Positions 18,251 through 26,262 of a stretch of 64,000 bases of DNA are shown here, in pieces; position 1 is the stretch's first letter; every line of letters begins with the position of its first letter. The notes under the pieces were generated by a model. It worked only from the letters and a program-made list of their open reading frames with translations, was not told where the DNA came from and did not search any database. A program made the position numbers and the translations under genes. This DNA is from Georgenia sp. SYP-B2076 (GTDB lineage: Bacteria; Actinomycetota; Actinomycetes; Actinomycetales; Actinomycetaceae), in NCBI RefSeq assembly GCF_003991205.1, contig NZ_RXOZ01000033.1:1-64000 (forward strand). Reading direction: 5' to 3'.

Positions 18251-19786
18251 GTGAGCACCTCTACGACTCCCGTCCCCCCGCCCGCCACCGAGGTGACCGG
18301 CGTCGCGGCCGCCACGCCCCAGGACGGCCGCCGCCGCGCGCCGGAGGTCGGCGCCGGCGCGTCGCCCGTCCGCGAGGGCTCCCGCGTCGTCATCATCGGC
18401 GGCGGGCCCGGCGGGTACGAGGCCGCCCTCGTCGGCCGCCAGCTCGGGGCCGAGGTCCACGTCGTCGAGCGCCAGGGCATGGGCGGCTCCGCCGTCCTGA
18501 CCGACGTGGTCCCGTCCAAGACGCTCATCGCGACCGCCGAGTGGCTCACCGTCACGGAGCAGGCCGGCGAGCTGGGGATCGGCGCCGACGGCGGCCCCGA
18601 CGGTGACCCGGGCGCGCTGCGCGCCGACATGGACGTCGTCGACCGGCGCGTCATGATGCTGGCGCGGAAGCAGTCGAAGGACATCCGCACCCGCCTGGAG
18701 CGCGAGGGCATCGAGATCTTGCCCGGGACCGGGCGGCTCGCGGCGGACATCAGCCCGCGCGGCGGCCGCCTCGTCCACGTCGACGGCGCCGACGGCACGA
18801 GCTCCGTGCTCGAGGCCGACATCATCCTGGTCGCGACGGGAGCCACGCCCCGGGTCCTGCCGACGGCGCAGCCCGACGGCGAGCGCATCCTGACCTGGGC
18901 GCAGATGTACAACCTCACCGAGATCCCAGAGCACCTCGTCGTGATCGGCTCCGGTGTCACGGGGGCCGAGTTCGCCGGCGCGTACAACGCCCTGGGCGCC
19001 CAGGTCACGCTGGTCTCCAGCCGCGACCGGGTGCTGCCGGGCGAGGACGAGAACGCCGCCGAGCTCATCGAGGGCGTCTTCCGCCGCCGCGGCATGCAGG
19101 TGCTCTCCCGCTCCCGGGCCGCGGGCGTGCGCCGGGCCGGCGACGGCATCGAGGTCACGCTCGAGGACGGGCGCGTGGTGGCCGGCTCCCACTGCCTCGT
19201 GGCGGTCGGCGGCGTCCCGGCGACGTCGGGGATGGGGCTCGAGGAGGCCGGCGTCCACGTCAAGCCCTCCGGGCACATCGAGGTCGACCGCGTCTCGCGC
19301 ACCCGCGCCCCCCGCGTGTACGCCGCGGGGGACTGCACCGGCGTCCTGCCCCTCGCCTCCGTCGCGGCGATGCAGGGCCGCATCGCCATGTGGCACTCGC
19401 TCGGCGACGCCGTCGCGCCGCTGGACCTGCACACGGTGGCGGCGAACATCTTCACCGCCCCGGAGATCGCCACGATCGGCGTGACCCAGAAGGACATCGA
19501 GTCCGGCGCGGTCGACGGGGCCATCACCCGCCTGCCGCTGACCCGGAACCCGCGGGCGAAGATGCTCGGCGTCAAGGAGGGCTTCATCAAGCTCTTCTCC
19601 GACCGGTCCACCGGCACGGTGATCGGCGGCGTCATCGTCGCCCCGCGCGCGAGCGAGCTGATCTACCCCATCACCATCGCCGTGGCGCAGCGACTGACCG
19701 TGGACCAGCTGGCGAACGTCTTCACGATCTATCCCTCGCTCACCGGGTCGATCGCCGAGGCGGCCCGGACCCTGCACCGGGCCTGA
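18251..19786 (+). CDS. NAD(P)H-quinone dehydrogenase, LpdA-like flavoprotein disulfide reductase family
   Basis: 511 aa FAD/NAD(P) two-dinucleotide-fold oxidoreductase. VVIIGGGPGGYEAAL binds FAD near residue 45; a second Rossmann motif VVIGSGVTGAEFAGAYNALG binds NAD(P)H; RVYAAGDCTGVLPLASVAA is the FAD phosphate region, followed by the dimerisation domain. The redox-active CxxxxC of lipoamide dehydrogenases is absent: the equivalent stretch reads GGSAVLTDVVPSKTL. This matches mycobacterial LpdA (Rv3303c), which reduces quinones and is not a lipoamide dehydrogenase. The N-terminal 40 residues are a Pro/Ala extension. GTG 18251 is the best start; upstream frame shows no similarity. Confidence 0.88.
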   Translation: MSTSTTPVPPPATEVTGVAAATPQDGRRRAPEVGAGASPVREGSRVVIIGGGPGGYEAALVGRQLGAEVHVVERQGMGGSAVLTDVVPSKTLIATAEWLTVTEQAGELGIGADGGPDGDPGALRADMDVVDRRVMMLARKQSKDIRTRLEREGIEILPGTGRLAADISPRGGRLVHVDGADGTSSVLEADIILVATGATPRVLPTAQPDGERILTWAQMYNLTEIPEHLVVIGSGVTGAEFAGAYNALGAQVTLVSSRDRVLPGEDENAAELIEGVFRRRGMQVLSRSRAAGVRRAGDGIEVTLEDGRVVAGSHCLVAVGGVPATSGMGLEEAGVHVKPSGHIEVDRVSRTRAPRVYAAGDCTGVLPLASVAAMQGRIAMWHSLGDAVAPLDLHTVAANIFTAPEIATIGVTQKDIESGAVDGAITRLPLTRNPRAKMLGVKEGFIKLFSDRSTGTVIGGVIVAPRASELIYPITIAVAQRLTVDQLANVFTIYPSLTGSIAEAARTLHRA

Positions 19787-19830
19787 GGGCCGCGCCCGGG
19801 GGCGCCCGGCGGGGCCGCGCCGGCTGACGC

Positions 19831-19836
19831 TAGGGT
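19831..19836 (+). promoter_or_regulatory. -10 element (TAGGGT), leaderless start of dapE
   Basis: TAGGGT ends seven bases before ATG 19844 and no Shine-Dalgarno is present. Confidence 0.5.
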
Positions 19837-19843
19837 CGGGGGC

Positions 19844-20977
19844 ATGACCGAGACGTCAGTGCCGCCGAGGCCGCCGCGCTCCTCCCTGCCCGACCTGACC
19901 GGCGCGGACGTCGTGGACCTGACGGCCGCGCTGTGCGACATCCCGTCCGTCTCCGGGGACGAGGGGCCCCTCGCCGACGCCATCGAGGCGGCGCTGGCCG
20001 GGCTGGCGCACCTGGAGGTGCTGCGCGACGGTGACGCCGTCGTCGCCCGCACCAACCTGGGGCGCGAGCGGCGGGTGGTCATCGCCGGGCACATCGACAC
20101 CGTGCCGATCAAGGACAACGTGCCCACCTGGCGCCGCGAGGGCCCCGACGGCACCGAGGAGCTGTGGGGCCGCGGGACGGTGGACATGAAGGGCGGCGTC
20201 GCCGTGGCCCTCCATCTCGCGGCGGCCCTGGACGACCCGCTCTGGGACGTCACCTGGGTCTTCTACGACCACGAGGAGGTCACCTCGGACCTCAACGGGT
20301 TGGGACGGCTCGTGCGGGTCCACCCCGACTGGGTGACCGGCGACCTCGCCGTCCTGGGCGAGCCCACCGCCGGGGGGATCGAGGGCGGCTGCAACGGCAC
20401 GCTGCGCGCCGAGGTGCGCACGCACGGGCGCACGGCCCACTCCGCGCGCGGCTGGCGCGGGGTCAACGCCGTCCACGCCGCCGGGGAGATCCTCGCCCGC
20501 CTCGGCGCCTACACCGCCGCCGACGTCGACGTCGACGGGCTGGTCTACCGCGAGGGCCTCAACGCGGTGGGCATCCGCGGCGGCATCGCCACGAACATGA
20601 TCCCCGACGAGTGCGTCGTCACCGTGAACTACCGCTTCGCCCCCTCGCGCACCACCGCCGAGGCCGAGGCGCACGTGCGGGAGGTCTTCGACGGCTTCGA
20701 CGTGCGGATCACCGACCTCGCCGGCGGGGCCCGGCCCGGCCTCGACGACGCGCTCGTCGCCGGCTTCGTCGCGGCGGTCACCGCGGTCACCGGCGGGGCG
20801 CCGGGCCCCAAGTACGGCTGGACCGACGTGGCGCGCTTCGCCGAGCTGGGGATCCCCGCCGTGAACTTCGGGCCCGGTGACCCGATGCTGGCCCACGCCG
20901 ACGACGAGCGCTGCGCCGCCGACCAGATCCGGACGTGCGCGGACGCCCTGCGTGGCTGGCTCGCCCCGGCAGGTTAG
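19844..20977 (+). CDS. dapE: Succinyl-diaminopimelate desuccinylase
   Basis: 377 aa M20 metallohydrolase of lysine/meso-diaminopimelate synthesis, removing succinate from N-succinyl-LL-DAP. Zinc-site motifs: VVIAGHIDTVP, GRGTVDMKGGVAVALH (bridging Asp) and FYDHEEVTSDLNGLG with the catalytic Glu pair; C-terminal FGPGDPMLAHADDE carries the last histidine ligand. Dimerisation lid between about 190 and 290 with EVRTHGRTAHSARGWRG. This is the actinobacterial DapE type. Leaderless start at ATG 19844. The LOG-family gene follows 18 bp downstream and may be co-transcribed. Confidence 0.93.
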   Translation: MTETSVPPRPPRSSLPDLTGADVVDLTAALCDIPSVSGDEGPLADAIEAALAGLAHLEVLRDGDAVVARTNLGRERRVVIAGHIDTVPIKDNVPTWRREGPDGTEELWGRGTVDMKGGVAVALHLAAALDDPLWDVTWVFYDHEEVTSDLNGLGRLVRVHPDWVTGDLAVLGEPTAGGIEGGCNGTLRAEVRTHGRTAHSARGWRGVNAVHAAGEILARLGAYTAADVDVDGLVYREGLNAVGIRGGIATNMIPDECVVTVNYRFAPSRTTAEAEAHVREVFDGFDVRITDLAGGARPGLDDALVAGFVAAVTAVTGGAPGPKYGWTDVARFAELGIPAVNFGPGDPMLAHADDERCAADQIRTCADALRGWLAPAG

Positions 20978-20995
20978 GGCGAGGAAGATGTCCAT

Positions 20996-21808
20996 ATGAC
21001 ACGCGAGGTTCACAACAACCGCGAGCGGAACGGGTACCGCCGCGGCCCCGTGCTGCTGCGCGGCGACCAGATCCCCCAGGAGACGACGGACGCCCGGCTG
21101 CTCGCGCCCGAGCAGGACACGAGCTGGCTCCACCAGGACCCGTGGCGGGTGCTGCGCATCCAGGCCGAGTTCGTCGAGGGCTTCGGGGCGCTGGCCGAGG
21201 TGGGACCGGCGATCTCCGTCTTCGGCTCGGCGCGCATCAGCCCCGGCACCGCGGAGTACGCCCTCGCCGAGGAGGTCGGGGCCCGGCTCGTGGCCGCCGG
21301 CTTCGCCGTCGTCACGGGCGGCGGCCCGGGGATCATGGAGGCCGCGAACAAGGGCGCCGCGGAGGCGGGCGGCCTGTCCGTCGGGCTCGGCATCGAGCTG
21401 CCCTTCGAGCAGGGCATGAACGCCTGGGTCGACCTCGGCGTGAACTTCCGCTACTTCTTCGCCCGCAAGATGATGTTCGTCAAGTACTCCCAGGGGTTCG
21501 TCGTGCTGCCGGGGGGCTTCGGCACCATGGACGAGCTCTTCGAGGCGCTCACCCTGGTCCAGACGCAGAAGGTCTCCTCCTTCCCCATCGTGCTGGTGGG
21601 GAAGGAGTTCTGGGGCGGCCTGGTCAGCTGGATCAAGACCAGCATGCTCGAGCACGGCGCCATCAACCCCGCGGACGTCGAGCTCCTGCCCGTGGTGGAC
21701 ACCGCCGAGGAGGCGGTGAACCTGGTGCGCTCCCGCGTCGAGGTGCTCGCGAAGGAGCGTCGCGCGCAGGCCGCCGCCGCAGCCGAGGCCGGCGGCGCGC
21801 CGGAGTGA
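20996..21808 (+). CDS. LOG family protein (TIGR00730, cytokinin riboside phosphoribohydrolase-like)
   Basis: 270 aa Rossmann-like nucleotide hydrolase family. The signature is complete: TGGGPGIMEAANKGAAEAGG at about residue 104 and LPGGFGTMDELFEALTLVQ at about residue 168, with the conserved Arg of FRYFFARKMMF between them. Family members cleave ribose-5-phosphate from nucleoside monophosphates. An N-terminal extension of about 70 residues (RRGPVLLRGDQIPQETTD) is common in actinobacterial copies beside dapE. GAGGAAG eight bases before ATG 20996 is the ribosome binding site. Confidence 0.9.
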   Translation: MTREVHNNRERNGYRRGPVLLRGDQIPQETTDARLLAPEQDTSWLHQDPWRVLRIQAEFVEGFGALAEVGPAISVFGSARISPGTAEYALAEEVGARLVAAGFAVVTGGGPGIMEAANKGAAEAGGLSVGLGIELPFEQGMNAWVDLGVNFRYFFARKMMFVKYSQGFVVLPGGFGTMDELFEALTLVQTQKVSSFPIVLVGKEFWGGLVSWIKTSMLEHGAINPADVELLPVVDTAEEAVNLVRSRVEVLAKERRAQAAAAAEAGGAPE

Positions 21809-21897
21809 CTAGACTCGTCACCAGCGACTATCCGTCCGAAGGCGGATCCGCGTAGCTCGCGGGTGGTCGAAGATCTACGGAATGAGGGGTGCACCAC

Positions 21898-22065
21898 ATG
21901 GCCGCGATGAAGCCGAGGACCGGAGACGGGCCGCTCGAGGTGACCAAGGAGGGTAGGGGCATCGTCATGCGCGTCCCGCTCGAGGGTGGGGGTCGACTGG
22001 TCGTCGAGCTCACCCCGGCCGAGGCAGGCGAGCTGAGCCAGGCGCTCAGCGCCGTGGCCAGCTGA
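21898..22065 (+). CDS. DUF3117 family small protein
   Basis: 55 aa, below the usual ORF-calling cut-off but strongly conserved in actinobacteria. The sequence matches the DUF3117 family over its full length: AAMKPRTGDGPLEVTKEGRG, then IVMRVPLEGGGRLVVELTP and a short helical tail ELSQALSAVAS. Function unknown. GAGGGGTG lies about five bases before the ATG. Isolated transcription unit with an 89-bp leader from the LOG gene and a strong hairpin 16 bases after its stop. Confidence 0.93.
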   Translation: MAAMKPRTGDGPLEVTKEGRGIVMRVPLEGGGRLVVELTPAEAGELSQALSAVAS

Positions 22066-22080
22066 GCACGAGCAACTGAA

Positions 22081-22115
22081 GGAACGGCCGGTCAGCCTCG
22101 CTGGCCGGCCGTTCC
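22081..22115 (+). terminator. Intrinsic-type hairpin after the DUF3117 gene
   Basis: 16-bp stem (one G-U pair) with a 3-base loop CTC, beginning GGAACGGCCGG and ending CCGGCCGTTCC. Weakly T-containing tail (TCCGT). Separates the small gene from leucyl aminopeptidase. Confidence 0.8.
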
Positions 22116-22196
22116 TCCGTCCGGCGCCCGCGCGGCGCCGCCCTGCACCCGGCGCCGCCGGGCGCCGCCCGCCACGTCCCACCGGGGGTCTTCGCC

Positions 22197-23783
22197 TTGC
22201 CCGTCTCAGCCGTGCTGCCCGAGATCGTCCTGCTGGACGAGCGCCTCACGCCCCCCGGCGACGGCGGCAGGTGGCCGACGTTCGCGCCGCAGGTGCTCGC
22301 CGTGCCGGTCGCGCCCGCGCCCGAGGGGGAGGACGAGGTCCAGCCCCGGGGCGGGGTCGCGGACACCGCGGCGCTCTACGGCATCGACCTCATGCACGAG
22401 GCGGAGCGGCAGGAGCTCACCGGCCGGGCCGGCGGGAGCGCGGTGGTCCACCTGCCCCGCGTGCTGCCCGGCGCCGCGCAGGTGCCGTGGGCCGCGCTGC
22501 CCCCGACCCTCGTGCTGCTCGGCATCGGCGACGGCGGTCCCCGCGCGCTGCGCCAGGCCGGCCTGGCCCTGGGGCGCGCCACGGCCGGGCTGGGCACCGC
22601 GATGATGGTGGGGGAGCGACTGGCCCCGGCGGTGCTCCGGGCCCTGGCCGAGGGGTTCCTCCTGTCCGGCTATCGCATGCCCCGCACCGGCCGCACCCCG
22701 GCGCCCGGGAAGCCGGCGCCCGAGCGGCTCGTGATCCTGTGCGCCGCCGGGGACGCCGCCGCGTCCGCCGTCGCCGCCGCCCGCGCCGGGGTGCGGGCCA
22801 CGCTCCTCACCCGGGTCCTGGCCGCCACGCCGTCGAGCACCAAGAACCCCGCCTGGGTCGCCGAGCAGGCCGGGGAGCTGGTCGCCGCGGCCGCCCCGGC
22901 CGCGGGCACGCTGAGCGTGGACGTGCACGACGAGGCCTGGCTGCGCCGGCAGGGCATGGAGGGCATCCTCGCCGTCGGCGGCGGGTCGGCGACCCCGCCG
23001 CGCCTGGTCACCGTCGCGTGGACGCCGGCCCGCGCCACCGCCGCGACCCGCACGGTCGCCCTCGTCGGCAAGGGCATCACCTTCGACACCGGCGGCATCT
23101 CCCTCAAGCCCCGCGCGGCCATGATCCCGATGAAGACCGACATGGCGGGCTCGGCCACCGTGCTCGCGACCGTCCTGGCGGCCGCCGAGCTCGGCCTGTC
23201 GCACCGGGTCGTCGCGGTCCTGCCCCTCGCCGAGAACGCGATGGGCGGCCGCTCGTACCGGCCCGGCGACGTCGTGCGCACGTTCGACGGCACCACCGTC
23301 GAGATCTCCAACACCGACGCCGAGGGCCGCGTGGTCCTCGCCGACGCCCTGGGCTGGGCCGTCGCCGCCCTCGGGCCGGACGTGGTCATCGACGTCGCCA
23401 CGCTCACCGGCGCCGCCACCATGGGGCTCGGCCGGACCCGCGCCGCCCTCTTCGCCACCGACGACGACCTGGCCGCGGCCCTGCTCGCCGCGGGCGAGGA
23501 CGCCGACGAGCGGGCCTGGCGCATGCCGCTGGTGGACGAGTACCGGGCGGCGCTGCACTCCGACATCGCCGACGTCGCCCACACGAGCACGGACAGCCGC
23601 GTGGGCGCCGGCGCGATCACCGCGGCCCTGTTCCTCCAGCGTTTCGTCGGCCAGGTGCCCTGGGCGCACCTGGACATCGCCGGCGCCGGGCGCACCGGCG
23701 GCAAGCAGGGCGAGCTGGCGGCCGGGTCGCCCACCGGTTACGGGGCCCGCCTGCTCCTGCGCTACCTCGAGACGCTGCCCTGA
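22197..23783 (+). CDS. pepA: Leucyl aminopeptidase (M17 family)
   Basis: 528 aa cytosolic manganese/zinc aminopeptidase. The C-terminal catalytic domain shows VGKGITFDTGGISLKPRAAM with the active Lys, MKTDMAGSATVLAT with the Asp ligand, NTDAEGRVVLADALGWA (M17 signature) and GAGAITAALFLQRFVG. The N-terminal ligand-binding domain is poorly conserved, as usual. TTG 22197 is used because GGGGG lies eight bases upstream; GTG 22212 is an alternative. The 3' end meets the convergent methyltransferase gene with a gap of only 3 bp. Confidence 0.9.
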   Translation: MPVSAVLPEIVLLDERLTPPGDGGRWPTFAPQVLAVPVAPAPEGEDEVQPRGGVADTAALYGIDLMHEAERQELTGRAGGSAVVHLPRVLPGAAQVPWAALPPTLVLLGIGDGGPRALRQAGLALGRATAGLGTAMMVGERLAPAVLRALAEGFLLSGYRMPRTGRTPAPGKPAPERLVILCAAGDAAASAVAAARAGVRATLLTRVLAATPSSTKNPAWVAEQAGELVAAAAPAAGTLSVDVHDEAWLRRQGMEGILAVGGGSATPPRLVTVAWTPARATAATRTVALVGKGITFDTGGISLKPRAAMIPMKTDMAGSATVLATVLAAAELGLSHRVVAVLPLAENAMGGRSYRPGDVVRTFDGTTVEISNTDAEGRVVLADALGWAVAALGPDVVIDVATLTGAATMGLGRTRAALFATDDDLAAALLAAGEDADERAWRMPLVDEYRAALHSDIADVAHTSTDSRVGAGAITAALFLQRFVGQVPWAHLDIAGAGRTGGKQGELAAGSPTGYGARLLLRYLETLP

Positions 23784-23786
23784 GGG

Positions 23787-24419
23787 TCAGCGCCGGACGG
23801 CGACGAGCAGGCCGTCACCCGTCGGCAGCAGCGCGCTGACCAGGCGGTCGTCGTCGCGCACCCGCTTGCCGAGCTCGCGGGCCGCGACGGTCGCGTCGTC
23901 CCGGCGGGCGGGGTCCGCGACCCGGTCGTGCCACAGCGCGGCGTTCACCGCGAGGATCCCGCCGGGCCGCAGCAGGCTCACGGCCTGGTCGACGTCCTCG
24001 TGCGCCTCGGCGGGGTCGCCGTCGACGAGCACGAGGTCGTAGGCGGCGTCCGCGAGGCGCGGCAGCACGTCGAGCGCGTGACCCGCGATCAGCCGCGTCC
24101 GCGCGGGCCGCACCCCCGCCGCCGCGAACGCCGCCCTTGCGGCGTGCTGGTGCTCGGACTCGACGTCGATCGTGGTGAGGACCCCGCCGGGGGCCATGCC
24201 GCCCAGGAGCCACAGGCCGCTCACCCCGGTGCCCGTGCCGATCTCCGCGACCGAACGCGCGCGGCTCGCGGCGGCCAGCACGCGCAGCGCCGCACCGGTC
24301 CCCGGCGGGACGGGGACGACACCGAGCTCCTCCGCCCGCAGCCGGGCATCGGTGGTGGCGGCGTCCTCGGCGACGAACTCTTCGGTGTAGGCCCAGGAGA
24401 GGGCCTTGTCGGCAGTGAT
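23787..24419 (-). CDS. O-methyltransferase (class I SAM-dependent), apparent ATC start
   Basis: 210 aa SAM-dependent O-methyltransferase like mycobacterial Rv1220c, which is also divergent from sigE. SAM motif I is AEIGTGTGVSGLWLLGGM, then GVLTTIDVESEHQ (motif with acidic ribose ligand), and DLVLVDGDPAEAHEDVDQAV and LLRPGGILAVN. The family N-terminus begins like TADKALSWAYTEEFVAED; in this frame the codon before TADK is ATC, with GGAGG six bases upstream. No in-frame ATG, GTG or TTG occurs between this point and residue 40, and the upstream alternatives run across the sigE promoter, so ATC is the most economical start. Substrate unknown. Confidence 0.85.
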   Translation of the reverse strand: MTADKALSWAYTEEFVAEDAATTDARLRAEELGVVPVPPGTGAALRVLAAASRARSVAEIGTGTGVSGLWLLGGMAPGGVLTTIDVESEHQHAARAAFAAAGVRPARTRLIAGHALDVLPRLADAAYDLVLVDGDPAEAHEDVDQAVSLLRPGGILAVNAALWHDRVADPARRDDATVAARELGKRVRDDDRLVSALLPTGDGLLVAVRR

Positions 24420-24544
24420 GGTTGTCCTCCGGACTGTGTGGGCGGCGTCGGCCGCCGGGTGAGACGGCCAGCAGCCGCGGGGCGGGACTGACCTGATGCT
24501 ACCGGGGCACGGAGCCTTCCCAGGCGGCGTACAGGTTCGGTCCC

Positions 24545-24550
24545 TAGGAT
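24545..24550 (+). promoter_or_regulatory. -10 element (TAGGAT) upstream of sigE
   Basis: TAGGAT 32 bases before ATG 24583, predicting a short leader of about 25 nt. No clear -35 was found, and no unambiguous ECF-type GGAAC/CGTT promoter either. Confidence 0.35.
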
Positions 24551-24582
24551 GGTCTTCCATCCATACCGCACGGGAACGGGAC

Positions 24583-25263
24583 ATGCTCGACAACGACCGC
24601 TCGACCAGCCCGACGGGGCCCACGGTCACGCCCGAGGACGTCTGGTCGCCGCCGTCGTGGGAGCAGATCGTCGCCGAGCACTCGCCGCGGGTGTACCGGC
24701 TCGCCTACCGCCTCACCGGCAACAAGGCCGACGCCGAGGACCTCACCCAGGAGACGTTCGTGCGGGTGTTCCGCTCGCTGCACTCGTACAAGCCCGGCAA
24801 CTTCGAGGGCTGGCTCCACCGCATCACGACGAACCTCTTCCTCGACCAGGCCCGCCGCCGCTCCCGCCTGCGGCTGGACCCCATCGGCGAGGCGACCGAG
24901 CGCCTGCCCGCCGCCCGGGACACCGAGGAGCCCGAGCGCGGCTTCGAGCACGCCCACCTCGACCTCGACGTCCAGGCGGCGCTGGACGCCCTGCCGCCCC
25001 GGTACCGCGCCGCCGTCGTGCTGTGCGACATCGAGGGCCTCTCCTACGAGGAGATCGCGGCGACGCTCGACATCAAGATGGGCACGGTCAGGTCCCGCAT
25101 CCACCGCGCCCGCGCGATGCTGCGCGACCAGCTCGGGCACCGCCGTCCCGCGGGCGCGGCGGCGGCCACCGCACGCCCGGCGGCCGTGCGCCCGGCTCGC
25201 CGCCCGGCGCCGGCGGGCGGTCCCGGCAGGTCTACCCCCGCGCTGCCCGGAGCCGCGGGATGA
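24583..25263 (+). CDS. sigE: RNA polymerase sigma-E factor (ECF, SigE type)
   Basis: 226 aa extracytoplasmic-function sigma factor directing envelope stress genes. Region 2: [16 protein letters not shown] then [21 protein letters not shown] and [20 protein letters not shown]; region 4: [40 protein letters not shown]. These blocks closely resemble mycobacterial SigE (Rv1221). The C-terminal 45 residues are an Ala/Pro/Arg tail. GGGAACGGGA precedes ATG 24583. Its stop overlaps the ATG of the anti-sigma gene (ATGA), the usual coupling for a sigma/anti-sigma pair. Confidence 0.95.
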   Translation: MLDNDRSTSPTGPTVTPEDVWSPPSWEQIVAEHSPRVYRLAYRLTGNKADAEDLTQETFVRVFRSLHSYKPGNFEGWLHRITTNLFLDQARRRSRLRLDPIGEATERLPAARDTEEPERGFEHAHLDLDVQAALDALPPRYRAAVVLCDIEGLSYEEIAATLDIKMGTVRSRIHRARAMLRDQLGHRRPAGAAAATARPAAVRPARRPAPAGGPGRSTPALPGAAG

Positions 25264-26210
25264 GCCACCTCGGCGACGACGTCAGCGCGCTGGTCGACGG
25301 CCAGCTCCCGCCCGAGCGGGCGGAGGAGGCGCTCGCGCACCTCGTCACCTGCGAGGAGTGCGCCGCGGAGGTGGCGAACGAGCGGGCCTACCGCCAGCGC
25401 CTGTCCCAGGCCTGGGACGTCGCCCCGAGCGTGGAGCTGACGAACCGGCTCATGCGCATGGCCCAGGAGCCGGCGCTGCCCCCGCACGGCGGCCACGGAC
25501 CCGCCCGGGGGTTCTCGCACGGGCGCGCGAGGGGCTTCGCGCACGGGCGCGCCCGGCGCCGCCTTGTGGCGCGCACGAGCGTCGCGGTCGCCGGGGCGGC
25601 CGGCGTGGTGGGCGCACTCGTCGTCGTCGGGACGCTGGTCGAGCGCACGGGCGACCCGTCGGCCATGCTCGCCCAGGCGTCCGGGGCGGGGGAGGGGCGC
25701 ACCGAGCTGGTGGTCTCGGCCGACACCCTCGGGCGTGACGTCTCCGAGGGCGCCCTCTCGCCCCGCACCACCGACGCGGCCCTGGCCTGGCTGGAGGCCA
25801 ACGGCTGGAGCGCGCCCGCGGCGCTGCCCACGGATCTCCACATCAACCACGTCGGCACCGTCCACACCCCGGAGGGGGAGGAGCTGCTCGGGATGGAGAT
25901 GGTCGGCGACGGCCACCAGATCCGGGTCGTGGAGCAGCGGGGCGTGCTCGAGGCCGCCTCGGTGGCGGCGCTGCCCACCGTCGACGCCGGCGACTTCGAC
26001 CTCTACGAGCTGCCCGGGCCCGGCACCGCCGTCGTGCTGCAGGCCCACGACGTCACGGTCCTCGTGAGCTCGCCCGCCGAGGACGACCTCGTCCTGCGGG
26101 TGGCCGAGACCTTCCCCGGCACGCCGCCCGGCTCGGGGGTCGGTGACCGCCTGGACCGGGGCTGGCAGACTCTGCTCGGCTGGACGGACCTGATCGTCCA
26201 GGCGCCGTGA
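25260..26210 (+). CDS. rseA: Membrane anti-sigma factor with ZAS zinc finger (RseA-like)
   Basis: 316 aa, encoded directly after sigE with a 4-bp overlap. The cytosolic N-terminus has the ZAS motif [12 protein letters not shown] (HX3CX2C) near residue 29, which clamps the sigma factor. A basic His/Arg/Gly-rich linker (residues about 75-100, with [18 protein letters not shown] repeats) precedes one transmembrane helix at about 103-125, and the rest is extracytoplasmic (residues about 130-316). Longer than mycobacterial RseA because of this outer domain, which might sense periplasmic-side damage; that is inference. Release of SigE probably follows proteolysis or phosphorylation as in relatives. 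Confidence 0.88.
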   Translation: MSHLGDDVSALVDGQLPPERAEEALAHLVTCEECAAEVANERAYRQRLSQAWDVAPSVELTNRLMRMAQEPALPPHGGHGPARGFSHGRARGFAHGRARRRLVARTSVAVAGAAGVVGALVVVGTLVERTGDPSAMLAQASGAGEGRTELVVSADTLGRDVSEGALSPRTTDAALAWLEANGWSAPAALPTDLHINHVGTVHTPEGEELLGMEMVGDGHQIRVVEQRGVLEAASVAALPTVDAGDFDLYELPGPGTAVVLQAHDVTVLVSSPAEDDLVLRVAETFPGTPPGSGVGDRLDRGWQTLLGWTDLIVQAP

Positions 26211-26262
26211 GGCCCCGCGGGAGCCGCCCGACCAGGACCACCACCATGCCGCAGGGAGCCTC

